This document shows, piece by piece, positions 36,068 through 47,501 of a stretch of 64,000 nt of DNA. The position numbers were made by a program, and so were the translations under genes. The stretch comes from Gonatopus flavifemur (Eukaryota; Arthropoda; Insecta; Hymenoptera; Dryinidae). Numbering within the stretch: the first letter of the stretch is position 1; each line of letters opens with the position of its first letter. The stretch spans positions 1 to 64,000 of the forward strand of contig JAFFJZ010000077.1 in assembly GCA_018340375.1 (NCBI GenBank). Reading direction: 5' to 3'. The notes under the pieces are model-generated. The model was not told the origin of the DNA. It did not search any database and saw only the letters and a list, made by a program, of their open reading frames with translations.

Positions 36068-38776
36068 ATGGATTCCGCTGCCATAGGTGAGTGTTTCAAC
36101 AACCTATATTTTCTTAGTAGTTTAATTTGAACAGTTGACTGCAAAAAAAATTAGCTTAAGAGGGTTGAATCCAACCCAAGAAAATTAGGAAAATTTTTAG
36201 AAACACATGGGGTTTCTGTAGCGAATTTTATCGAATTCTACGACGTTTGTAGATTTCAAAGATGATTCAATGTCTATGACTCGGAGAGAGATGTACAATA
36301 TTTTAAGGAGCAGTCCTCTCTCTACGCTGGATGAAAAGTTAACTTTCCTTCAAGGAAAAATCATCGAGATAACGTGTTGTCCGGATAACAAAACTACAGA
36401 GATCTCTAACCTTTTATCCACTCTTAAATGTGTATTCAAAAAGAGATGGGAATCTTCTCAAAGGACCGAAGAACGATTTCTTAAAAATAATGAAGAATGG
36501 TTAAAACAAGAGGTAGTGTTTTGTACTTTCAGGAATCCCCATTCTGTAACTGTTCACACGCAAGTGGGAAGACCTCTTGTTGAATTCAACGAATGTTCAG
36601 AAAGAACGAAACGTAGGAAAACGGAGAATATCAGAGTAAATACTCCTATCTCAGAGCTGTCTTACGCCACACAAATGTGTTTGAGAGCGTCTGAACAGAT
36701 CGAAGCCGCAAAAATTGTAAAGGATGTTACATCTTCTGATCCTGAGCTTGCCAAAATGTATATGAAAGGTTATCAAACTTTCAAGCGAAATGAGCCAAAG
36801 ATGTTGAATGATGAAGATGCTCTAGCTCTCCTAGTAGATGCCGAGCTCTCAAAACATCAGTACTGCTTATTGCGTGAAGCTGATCCGCAGAAATTTCCAC
36901 CTTATAAAAAAATTCAACTGGCCAAATGCATGTGTTTCCCTGACAAGGAATTTATTCAAATAACAGAAACCTGCGCCGTTGTGCAACTACAAGCACTTCT
37001 TGATCACACAGCTACACGTATTTTAAAGCTACAGAATTCGGTTTTGTCAACTTTATCTGATGAAGAGTTACAAAACCTGGTACTTATTTCCAAATGGGGG
37101 TTTGATGGGAGCTCTGGCCACTCCTCATACAAACAAGCATATCAAAGTTCGGAAGCTAGTGATTCCGCTGTGTTCATTACTTCACTTGTGCCTCTCCGCC
37201 TACACTGCAATTCAAAAATAATTCGGCAGAATCCAAGGCCATCATCAACCAGATTTTGTAGGCCAATCAAAATAGAGTTTGTGAAAGAATCAACTGAAGT
37301 TTCGGTTGCAGAGAAGCTACGGGTTGATAATGAAATAGAAAATCTGAGGGCTACTTCTTTCAGAACTGATGAAAAACATGTTTCAGTGAAACATGAGATG
37401 ATTTTTTCTATGGTGGACGGGAAGGTATGCAATGCCATAACTGAGACAACCTATACCCAGAAGTGCTATGTATGTGGTGCCACATCTAAGGAATTCAACA
37501 AAATTAATGATATAGTATCCAGGCCGGTCAAAACCGAAAACCTCCAGTTTGGTTCGTCTTGTCTACACGGCTGGATACGATTTTTTGAGGGCCTCTTGCA
37601 TTTGTCTTATAAGCTACCTATTCAGGAGTGGCAAGCACGAAAACAAGATAAAGCTTTGGTGGAAGAACGAAAAAAGGTTGTACAGAAAAGTTTTAAAGAA
37701 AAATGTGGCCTCATTGTCAATGTTCCTAAGCCAGGGTTTGGGAACTCAAATGATGGGAATACCGCTAGGCGATTTTTCGCACAACCCGAAGTTTCTGCCG
37801 AAATCACAGGGGTGGATGTCAACCTAATACAACGACTTCATGTAGTATTAGCTACCGTTTCAAGTGGCCATGAAATAGACGTTGAAAAGTTTCGGAGTTA
37901 CGCTTTAGACACGGCACGCTACTACGCGACAAAATATCCGTGGTACCCAATGTCACCTACGATGCACAAGTTTTTGATCCACGGACCTGGAATCATTGCA
38001 TCTGCTTTTCTACCTATAGGCCAATTGACTGAGGAAGCACAAGAGGCTCGTAACAAAGATTTTAAAAGGTGAAAATGATGTATATCACTTAATAATAGTC
38101 TATATTTGTCACAGTGGACTCGACACTTTGAAGGGAAAAATTTGACTTTTCAAGTACTGCAATCAGTTTGATACATTGCACAATACGTTTTTGACTACTA
38201 GGCAAACTATATATTCATGGTAACCACGAGAATATATGTTCGCGAAGATTGTTCTGTTCTGGTAAGGAATTCGGGGAATTATGGATATTCATATACTTTT
38301 TTTTATTAATAAGCCACATTGTTCATCCTCTGGAAACATAAATTCATAGACTAGAAAACAATTTTGAGAATCAAGTAAACTTATGAATTAGAGGATTCAT
38401 TCAAAACTTTATACTGATGACCCCAAAGTGCAGCTGCTTTTTGTTTTTCCTTGATTTCGCTTGTCATGTTGAGATCAAAAGCTTCAACGGTGTCGATGAG
38501 TACATAATTATATTCAAATATCCTAACAACATTCATTTCCAAAGGTACCGAGAGCATCACTCCAGGAAATGCAGTAGAGAAAAAACGAATTAAGACATTT
38601 TTAAATGGTTCCTTTTGAGTTCCGATCCAATGTTATCGAGTAGAAGACAGTTGCCCAAGAAAAAACTAAAGTTTCTCCCTAGAGACGTGTTAAGCCTGAT
38701 CAAAACTCCGGATATACTTGATAAAGACAACGTAACTTTCCCATTATCTTCCTCTGAGAGTGGAGAAGAAGACTGA
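36068..38776 (+). pseudogene. Transib (RAG1-like) transposase, three exons, one internal stop
   Basis: Exons by splice signals and phase: 36068-36086 (MDSAAI, donor GGTGAGT), 36253-38068 and 38545-38776; 688 codons plus stop, as usual for Transib. RAG1-type catalytic residues by motif: first Asp in KWGFDGSSGHSSYKQ (residue about 291), second Asp in MIFSMVDGKVC (about 395), Glu in LTEEAQEARNKDFK (about 604). The 104-residue spacing of the two Asp is near RAG1's 108. Zinc-type pairs are KCYVCG (Cys-x2-Cys) and MHKFLIHG (His-x4-His). PKPGFGNSNDGNTARRFF is a family hallmark. Exon 3 supplies the basic tail (YREHHSRKCSREKTN, then SSDPMLSSRRQLPKKK) and an acidic end (SESGEED). Its TAA at 38591-38593 would remove the last ~60 residues, so the copy is probably impaired. 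Without splicing the frame stops at 38070, just after the Glu. Confidence 0.9.
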
Positions 38777-39009
38777 TCTGAGTAAAAAAAGTGTGGCAAA
38801 AGTAAAAACCATTACGATTTCAGTTTTTTATATTATTGTATATATTGTGAATGTATATATCTTTCGATTTAACACATTTGGTGTGTTGATATCATTCGAT
38901 AATTATATCAATAATGATTCAATGTTGGAAATAATAATAATAATGATCATAATAGGAACAACAAAATGGGCCGTTCAGTTCTTGTTTAATATTACGTTAT
39001 GAATGAAGT
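38777..39009. other. 3' region of the Transib transposase gene
   Basis: AT-rich with ATAATAATAATGATCATAAT-type sequence. No clear AATAAA immediately after the stop. Confidence 0.35.
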
Positions 39010-39600
39010 TTTGATTTTTGGCATCCGCCATCCTGAATTTCGGAATTCTGACAACGGATTCGTGATCAGCGATCCCGAAAACCCCTGGGTACCGAGTTTG
39101 AAGGGAATCCGATGATTTTTACAATTTTCGTCCGCTATATTGGGTCCGTTATTTTGAATTTTGAATTTCAGACCGTGGATTCGTAATCAGCGACCACAGA
39201 AACCCCTGAGTACCGAGTTTGAAGAAAATGCGATGATTTTCTTAATTTTTGTCCACCATATTGGATCCGCCATTCTGAATTTCAAAATTTTGACAACGGA
39301 TTCGTAATTGGTGACCCCAAAAACTCCTGGATGCCGAGTTTGGAGAAAATCCGATGATCTTCTCGATTTTATTCCACCATATTGGATCTGCCATTTTGAA
39401 TTTCGAAATGCAGACAACGGATTTGTAATCAGCGACCCCAAAAATCCCTGGGTATCCAATTTGAGGAGAATCCGATGATTTTTAAAATTTTCGTCCGCCA
39501 TATTGGATCCGCCATTTTGAATTTTGAAATTCTGACAACGGATTCGTAATCAGTGACCCCATAAACTTCACGAGTACGAAGTCGCAAGCGAATTTGAGAG
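39010..39600. repeat. Right subterminal ~120-bp repeats of the Transib element (inverted)
   Basis: Units carrying TTCGTCCGCCATATTGGATC-like, CCATTTTGAATTTCGAAAT-like, ACAACGGATTCGTAATCAG-like and GCGACCCCAAAAA-like segments recur at about 39025, 39145, 39265, 39385 and 39505. They are the reverse complement of the left set. Confidence 0.85.
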
Positions 39601-39865
39601 CCCCTTATAATTTTGTCCAGCTTTTTGGCATTTGGCCCCACTGTGCGTCACCTGGCGAGGCTGGAGCGATGATAGAGCGTGGATGATGGAACCTCTGATT
39701 TTCAGATAAATTTTCGATTTGAAACTCGTTTCACTGATATTCTTACACACTCGGAGGGTGATAATGGAGGAATATTAATCTATCTTATCGGAATGGATTG
39801 CTGAAATATTTTGAATTGAATGATCAACGTCTATTTTCACCCGGTGAGGGTAGAGCGATGATACC

Positions 39866-39975
39866 CCGGACAGCACAACGTGCCACTGGAACGTTTATGG
39901 AAAGTTCATAGAACGTAGGAGAGGTTTTCTGAACGTTCAGAAAACGTCCCAGAGACACATTGTGCTGTTAGGGAC
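39866..39975. mobile_element. Small MITE with CAGCACAA-type ends
   Basis: GACAGCACAACGTG at the left pairs imperfectly with CACATTGTGCTGTTAG at the right. The interior has AACGTTCAGAAAACGT motifs, as in the element at 40782-40887. Boundaries are approximate. Confidence 0.55.
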
Positions 39976-40096
39976 CCCGACTAGAAATTCAATCGGGTTA
40001 ACCCGAGGTTGGATTAGGACCCGATCAGGACCTGGCCGGGTCCTAATCAGAGGCCGGGTTAACCCGATCAAATGTGACTGAATTTCCAGTCGGGAC
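39976..40096. mobile_element. Palindromic MITE with CCCGACTGGAAATTCA-like ends
   Basis: CCCGACTAGAAATTCAATCG at the left is mirrored by ACTGAATTTCCAGTCGGG at the right. Inner arms CGGGTTAACCCG and GGATTAGGACCCG also repeat in inverted form, making nearly the whole segment a hairpin. Confidence 0.65.
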
Positions 40097-40186
40097 AACG
40101 AAGATCTAGGAACTATTGATTTTCAGCTCATTCTCCGACCTTCGTCTCGTTTCACTGTTGCTCACACACCTTCGGACGGTGAAGAT

Positions 40187-40317
40187 CAGTGTTCGGAACT
40201 CCTAGGATCGTACACGATTCTGATTGATCGCTTCTCATAGAATGTTGGAGGTGATTGGTTGCTCTATAAGAATTGGCCAATAAACATCGTGTACGATCCT
40301 AGGAGTTCCGAACACTG
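40187..40317. mobile_element. hAT-type MITE, 31-bp perfect TIR, 8-bp duplication GTGAAGAT
   Basis: The ends CAGTGTTCGGAACTCCTAGG (left) and its mirror (right) continue as a perfect 31-bp inverted repeat. The 8 bases before (40179-40186) and after (40318-40325) are both GTGAAGAT. The clean duplication shows a hAT-length target site and a fairly recent insertion into a satellite unit. Confidence 0.92.
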
Positions 40318-40781
40318 GTGAAGATTGACAAATATTCATTCCTGCATCCAAGATGGATTGCTGAAAACTTTTGAAATTAACAATCAACGCCTATCCTCAC
40401 CTGTTGAGGCTAGAGCGATGATACAGCGAGGATCAGACGACTATTGATTTGTAGGTCATTCTTCAACCTTCGTCTCGTTTCACTGTTGTTCAGTCACCTT
40501 CGGATGGTGAAAATCAACAAATATTCATTTCTTCATCCAAGATGGGGTGCTAAAAACTTCTGAGATTCAGGACCAATGTCAATCATTACCTAGTAAAGGT
40601 AGAGCGATGATACAGCGTGGATCATGGAATTATTGATTTCCATGTCATTTTTTGACCTCCATTCCGTTTCTTTATTGTTCACTCAACTTCGGACGGTGAA
40701 CATTAACAAAGATTCGCTCCCTGATCCAAGGTGGATTGCTGAAAATTTCTGAAATTCATACTCAACCCCTATCATCACCTG

Positions 40782-40887
40782 CCCTAACAGCACTGAGAGG
40801 TTTTAAAACGTTCCAAGAACGTTGGGACGTTTTTATAACATTCTCAGAACGTTTTCAAAACGTCCAGGGACCTTGGTGCTGTTAGGG
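40782..40887. mobile_element. Small MITE with CCCTAACAGCAC ends
   Basis: CCCTAACAGCAC at the left and GTGCTGTTAGGG at the right are perfect inverted repeats. The interior holds GAACGTTGGGACG and AGAACGTTTTCAAAACG motifs. It interrupts a CACCTGGTGAGG satellite unit. The duplication is not clear. Confidence 0.8.
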
Positions 40888-42060
40888 TGAGGAGGCTAAA
40901 GCGAAGATACAGCGTGTATCATGGAAGTATTGATTCTCATCTCATTTTTCAACCTTCGTCTCGTTCGCTTGTTGCTCACTCGCCATCGGACGGGGAAAAT
41001 AACAAATATTTATCCACTCAATCACGACTGATCGCTCAAACTTCTGAAATTGATATTCAATGCCATCACCTGGTAAAGGTGGAGCGATGATACAGCAAGG
41101 ATCAGACAACTATTGATTTTCAGCTGAGTTTTCGACCTTCGTCCCGTTCACCTATTGTTCACTCATTTTTAGACGGTTCAAATTCACAAATATTTATCCA
41201 TTCAATCGGGATTGATCGCTCACAACTTTTCAAATCAATAAACAACGCCTATCATTACCTGGTGAGGCTAGAGCGATGATACAGCGAGGGCCAAAGAACT
41301 ATTGATTTTCAGCTGATTTTTCGACATCCGTCTCGTTTCCCTATTGTTTCCTCGCCTTCGCACGGTTAAAATTACCGAATATTCATCTATCCAATCAGAT
41401 TGATTGCTCAAGACGTTTGAAAATTATGATCAACGCCTATCATCACCTGATGAGAGTAGAGCGATGACACAGCGTGGATCATGGAATTATTGATTTTCAG
41501 CTGAATTTTCCATCACTATCCCGTCTTTATGATGTTCTTACACACTCCGAGGGAGATAATTGCCGAATGGTCATGCACTCACCTGAAATTGATTGCTGAA
41601 AAATTCCGAAATGAATAATCAACGCCTAACATCTCTTTCAGAGGATGGAGCAATGATACAGCGAGCATCAAAGGACTATTGATTTTCAGCTCATTCTTTG
41701 ACTTTCGTCTCGTTTCTCCATTTTTCACTCGCCTTTATACGGTGAAAATCAACGAATATTTATTCATTCAATCAAGACGGATTGCTGAAAACTCCTGGAA
41801 TTGACAATCAACGCCTATCATCACCCGGTGATCATCCATTTCAAAGGTTCGGAGCAATCAATCTCGATTGAATGATTCAATATTTGTCAATTCTCACCGT
41901 CCGCAGGTGAGTGAACAACAGGGAAACGAGACGAAGGTCGAAGAATACGATGAAGATCAATAGTTCTTTGATCCTCGTTGTATCATCGCTCTACCTTCAC
42001 CAGGCGATAGGCGTTGATTATTAATTCCAAAAGTTATGAACAATCAATCTTAATCGAATA

Positions 42061-43730
42061 AATAAGTATTTGCACTGAGAGAAGAGATTATATAAACATT
42101 ACCAAAATTCCAGTTATAGTTATTGAAAAGTATGATAATTGAGTGACACATGGGGATTTTAGATAAACGTTCCTTCTTCTCAATTATAATCATCCCATAT
42201 CTAATATACCACGCGATATTAAGAGAAAAAAGGATTATTTTATATACATTGGAGTATAAGTTAAGCAATAAAATATTGTCCATCACTTTACAATATAGAG
42301 AAGTATGTAAATTCGGTTGAACGAATCCTCACTAAGCAGTTGAATGAAATTTCACCATTATGCCTGGCAAATAATTCGATCCTTATTTATTGAAATATAA
42401 TGGTTTACTTGTTGATTTTTGCGGTGTATTTGATCAACCAATATCATGCAGTAAGAAAAGTGAAATTCCAATGGATTCAGTAATTGAATATCAATTTCAA
42501 AAGATCGATTTCCTAATACAAATAATAATAATTGCATTAATGTGACACAAGCGCTAGGACTCAAATCAATTTTTCGTGAATAATGTACACAAAAATGCGT
42601 GAGTTTGTTCAAAATATCTCTCCGTACAGCATTTTTTTAGTATTTCAAATCATGTTCCAAAAACCCCTAGACAGCAATACAGTTCAGAGAGAATTCATAT
42701 TCAATACTCTTTGGATTCTTAGAATTCATAAAGAATGCTATATGAATACAGGTGGAATTTTTGTGTTGTATGGGTTTTAAATAAACCTAATATTGCATAA
42801 TATGTAATGAAACAATTGGCTCAAGTTTCAATAAGATGTTGGACCAACTCTATTCTTTCGGTACGTGATTGTCAAAGCAAAATTAAGCAAATCTTCCTTT
42901 GGCGAAATACTGTGGGAGGCTTTGTCTTCAAGGTATAAGCAAAATAAATTTCAACGAGAAAATCAAATTTTAAAATCAAGACTACCCTCTACTTTTGACA
43001 TAGATTGCATCTAAAATATGCCAAAAATTTATATACTGCACTGAAACATTAAGAATATGCTGCCAGTTTAAAATGAAGATCTGAGAATGAGAGGGAAATA
43101 TTCTTAAAGTTCAATACAAGTCGATGAGAAATGAATTAGAAGCACGCACTGCACGCACAAGCGTTGATCTAGACTAAGTGGTAGTGGAAATGAGCGCAGA
43201 TTTTAGTGAACTAGACAGTAATCTGTACTCAAAAGGTTACGAACCAATCACTGGAAAATATGAAAACAAGAATATTCTTGAAAGTTCACTAATGTTTCCA
43301 AAATACGCGTCGTAGATAATATATATTTATATACGATAGAGGTACGCACAACAAAGCTACATGAATATATAATGTTTATATTGAACATCGCTCAGTAATT
43401 TGGGAAAAATAATTTCACAAGTAGGAATGAAAGCTACAAGGTATTCAAATATTTTACTTTTTGATGGAGTTATTATTCGTAGTTATGTGACACTATTATT
43501 TCTCACATCATAAGACTATCAATTGATGAAGTGTTCACTGTAGTTTATAAGAAATATCGTTGTACATCCTTTTTGAATATGTAATGATTACAAAACTGAA
43601 CGTATGATAATATTTATTGAACTTTTTATTAAGGTTTTGCATAAGTTGGGTAAATTTGGATGAACTTATAAGATCTATTAATAATATTTCAGCAATCGAT
43701 AATTCTACTGAATAATATGAAAATCAATGC
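42061..43730. other. AT-rich stretch between inverted satellite pieces
   Basis: No gene, MITE or RNA recognised. Short open frames are AT-rich and lack domains. It could be the interior of the foldback-like element bounded by the inverted units. Confidence 0.4.
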
Positions 43731-44311
43731 TGTATTTCACCAATCCATTTCTCTCAGTGTGTTGATTTTCACCGTGCGTAGGCGGGTGAACAATAGGGAA
43801 ACGAGACGATGGTCAAATAATCAGCTGAAAATCAATAGTTCTTCGATCCGCGCTGTATCATCGCTCTACCATCACCCGGTGATGATAGTTGCTTATCATG
43901 CATATCAGGAGCTTCCAGTAATCTAACTTGGGTGAATAAACAATTCAGTCGTCAAGTAGTGTTGCCGCTGAAGGACGGCTCGGCTCGGTTCGTATTATCG
44001 CGTCGAGCTCACGAAGGTTTTCCTCGAGCCGAGCCAAATCGAGTTTCGAGCCGAGCCGAGCTCACATCGAAAGCTCGACGAGTTGAGGTTCCTGAATCGA
44101 GTCGAGCTAAGCCGAATCGAGCCGAACTCATGTTGAAAGCCCGACGAGCTGCTCTCATTATGAGCTTCTTATATAATACACTGAACTGTTGACTACCGGA
44201 GCACTATATGAAGTCGAGTGTTTCCTGTTGAATATAATTACTATGTTCTGTTGAATATAAATACTATGTTATGGAATTCTTCAACAAATGCTTGAAAATT
44301 AACATCACTCA

Positions 44312-44558
44312 GTAAACATTTTTATGGAAGTCTTCCGAAACTATCTGAAATATATATCTTAAAGAGATCTAAAGGATGTCTTATGCAACAAATTTAGATA
44401 TGTTTAAGACATCTTGGAGAAGACATCTTTCATATATCTAAAAGACATCTTGAAGGAAGACGTCTCAAACATATCTAAATTTGTCGCATGAGACATCTTT
44501 TAGATCTCTGAGATATCTTTTAAAGCGTTCCGGAAGACTGACATAAAAATGTTAATTG
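44312..44558. mobile_element. Palindromic MITE, GACATCTT-rich
   Basis: ATTTTTATGGAAGTCTTCCG at the left is mirrored by CGGAAGACTGACATAAAAAT at the right. Inner arms AGATATGTTTAAGACATCTT and its counterpart also pair. Non-coding. Confidence 0.65.
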
Positions 44559-44581
44559 GGATTGTATTTTCAGAGCATTCT

Positions 44582-44778
44582 CACTCCTTAAGAGTAAATT
44601 ATCACTCTATTGGAGTGGAATTTTGACTCGCTTAGAAGAGTGACATTCCACCCTTTTATGAGAGTGACATTTTCACTCCGATAGAGTGAAAATCCACTCT
44701 TAAGGAGTGAATATTCACTCTTATAGAGTGGAATTCTCACTCTTCTCGGACTGGCAGTATTTTCACTCTTTAGGAGTG
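44582..44778. repeat. Array of short hairpins CACTC-N5-GAGTG, 21-bp period
   Basis: Perfect hairpins with a constant 5-bp stem and a changing 5-base loop occur at 44603-44617, 44674-44688, 44695-44709, 44716-44730 and 44764-44778. Imperfect ones lie at 44582 and about 44625. Three consecutive copies are spaced exactly 21 bp. No coding potential and no known family. Confidence 0.8.
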
Positions 44779-45005
44779 GATTTTCGCTCCAAGGAATTCA
44801 GAGAGTATATAATTTTCGATTCGACAAATTATTTCATGTGGTCCACTTTGTTTCTAATTCCTTGTGAATATGCATTTGTTGAATGCTACATGAAATTAAT
44901 ATAAATTCACAAATGCTTTACCAATGTCAAATTAAATGTACAATAAAAAACTTTCTAACAAAATCCAGAAGAGAAGAGCACTGGATATACAATACATGCC
45001 GAACT

Positions 45006-45171
45006 CAGTGATGCCAGCATTTGGCCAATTGAGTCGATTTTCCCCCTCCATCACGCTGTATACCATCGAATTTCTTTTGTCGGAGGTTTGATTGTGTGTG
45101 TGACATTTCTATACAGACAGATGTGATGGAGAGGGAAAATCGGCTCGGTCGACCAAACGCTGGCATCACTG
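45006..45171. mobile_element. hAT-type MITE, CAGTGATGCCAGCATTTGG family, duplication GCCGAACT
   Basis: The ends CAGTGATGCCAGCATTTGG and CGCTGGCATCACTG are inverted. Both flanks are GCCGAACT (44998-45005 and 45172-45179). A second copy in the opposite orientation lies at 46313-46478. Confidence 0.92.
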
Positions 45172-46312
45172 GCCGAACTGAAAATACTTGCGAAGAAAAA
45201 GATTTTGAATCATGAATTACAGAATCTAGTGAATCAAAGATGTAGCTGAATGTAAATTTGTTGTGATGCTTTATACATAGAGAACAAATGGTGTTTCGCA
45301 CGTTGTTCATGCACCGAATGAACGATATGCACGTGTGCAAGTTATCTAAAACACTACTGGACTTTTTGGGTGAGCAAAGACAAAGTGAGGGCAAAGTGAG
45401 GACATGATAAGATTATGTGACATAATTTATCGTAAAAATTATGATGCATGCTAATAAAGAGTGAGAAAATTCTGTTATTGATTGATTGATAGAAAATATA
45501 ATGATTTTGTTCATACAATATAATATACAACCTCACAATGTGGATTTATACCAGTTTACTCTGAAGTATTTATACGTGTAATAATTTTACAGGTAACTTT
45601 TTTCTGCAAATACCCACATTCGAAGATTATAATATAATTAACCTGCTTCAGCAAAATACAACACTTTCTATTACAAAACAGGATATTCAAGTATACTACA
45701 ACAGAAAGTTCGGTTCGTATATCAAGCATATTGGGAACATAATCTTCGAAACCAAATACATTCACAATTCCCCAGCAACTCTTTTGATTGATGATGAGAA
45801 ATTTATGATGAAAAATATTTTTTGTAGAGCATTTGAATAATACTTGAAAAAAAAAGATCTTCATTCATGATGAAATACTTAAAAATAATAGTGTCAATTG
45901 ACTGTATTGTAATTCATTATGCGTAAAAATATGAAAACAATACTTACATTATAGGTTATGATAAATAGATTTGTTTACTAACGCTCAGTGTATGTAATTT
46001 AATCGCAATTTTCTTATTATTTAAGTACAATGTAGTTTTATTCAATGATGACACGGATTTGATTAATTATTCTACAAGATATCAATTCAATTGCAAAAAC
46101 AGCTCGTAGTTTCATTCCAGGGTAATGCCCGTTTGGTCCTATTCGCACTTGAATGATCATCGACTATGATCTGTCTTCACAAATTCTTCCAACATGAACA
46201 TAGACGTAACCGATTGCGCACAAACTCAATTTGAAAATCTGCGCAACCGGTCACGTTTCCGTTCATGCTTATGGTTTGTCTCTTTGACTATAATATAATC
46301 ATGGACTGCTAG

Positions 46313-46478
46313 CAGTGATGCCAGCATTTGGTCGACCGAGTCGATTTTCCCTCTCCATCACATCTGTCTGTATAGAAATGTCACACACACAATCAAACCT
46401 CCGACAAAAGAAATTTGATTGTATACAGCGTGATGGAGGGGGAAAATCGACTCGGTCGACCAAATGCTTGCATCACTG
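46313..46478. mobile_element. hAT-type MITE, same family, duplication ACTGCTAG
   Basis: Same 166-bp length and ends as 45006-45171, but inverted in orientation. Both flanks are ACTGCTAG (46305-46312 and 46479-46486). Arms include GAGTCGATTTTCCC/GGGGAAAATCGACTC. Confidence 0.92.
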
Positions 46479-46489
46479 ACTGCTAGTCG

Positions 46490-47490
46490 CTAACTTCGGA
46501 CGTGATCGCAACATGATTTGTGCTCGCAGCACCGCCATTCACTGAGAACGAACATGCGAATTTTTGGCGCGTCATCCTATCTCAAGGCGTTTGATGATAA
46601 AGTGCATGCTTATAACGTAAATATTATCTTGCAATTGAAAACATCGATCAAAAAATGTATCGTCAGATTTGGGTCTTTCACAGTTGAGTATTTCGTTATT
46701 GGATTACAAATTTGGTTCAGTGAACAATCCAAATTCAAATTTCAGCAACATATAATTTTTGGATATTTCTGTTAGGAATATAGATAATTCAATTGTAATA
46801 TTCAACTTTAAAACAATGTGCAACTATAATGACATGTCGTTCAGGTTTAAATTATTTATTCAAATGTATGAAGAATTCAACTTCATATGTTGTGAATCTT
46901 GTGGCTGATTTCTTGTAATATGTTTTGGAGATTAAGAAAGTCAATCTTACATCCATGTTTCTCATGAATCACCGATGAATATTTAGTTCAGAACTCTTCC
47001 CAACAAATGATCTCAGTTTCATTCATACGCCCTCATCAAAGTTTTCAAATGCTCTCCAAATTTTCAGTATTCAATATGTTTTTCATTAAATCACGCATTT
47101 CTTGAAATAATAAACATTCGGAGGTTACATCTCATTACATTTGGAATAATTTTATGATACTTGATCAAATCCTTTCAAATACCTTTATCCAACATAATGA
47201 ATATTTCATTATCTACAATAAATAAAGATGTTTTAATCACACTTCTCCTAAATATTGCATGTAAAACTTGGATATGTTGGGAGGCTTCTTCGATGCATTC
47301 TTTGAACCCTCTAATCTCTCCTACGTAGGTTATTACATTGTTGAATGAACATCGCACTGTCATCGAATTAGAAATCTGATTAAATTTATTCTATCACTGT
47401 ATAGATGATTTGATTGAATACCTTGGTTTATAAAATTTTTATTCAGTATTAACATCAATAAATTCCATACATTATCTTGCTTGCAATTAT
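46490..47490. other. AT-rich interior of the large hAT element
   Basis: No gene, repeat edge or RNA recognised. Confidence 0.4.
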
Positions 47491-47501
47491 TATATTATAA
47501 T

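Larger units (their letters stand above)
34349..39645 (+). mobile_element. Transib transposon, apparently end to end
   Basis: The left end CACAGTGGGGCCAAATGCC at 34349 is inverted at the right end (39611-39645). The terminal repeats agree at 34 of 35 bases. The first seven bases equal the V(D)J recombination heptamer CACAGTG; Transib ends are known to resemble it. Flanks are CGACG on the left and CGTCA on the right, an imperfect match for the 5-bp GC-rich duplication expected of Transib. Inside are subterminal repeats at both ends and a transposase gene in the middle. The element is 5297 bp, large for the family because of the repeats. Confidence 0.88.
39646..42060. repeat. Satellite-like array, ~185-190-bp units, second foldback-like family
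   Basis: The marker GAGCGATGATACAGCG recurs at about 39850 (truncated), 40417, 40599, 41081, 41272, 41458 and 41647. It is followed by ATTGATTTTCAGCT, CCTTCGTCTCGTTT, then ATTGCTGAAAACTT and CAACGCCTATCATCACC. At about 41845-42060 a unit appears in the opposite orientation, and another inverted piece lies at 43735-43885. Several MITEs have inserted in the array. No coding potential. The Transib element lies against its left edge. Confidence 0.75.
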
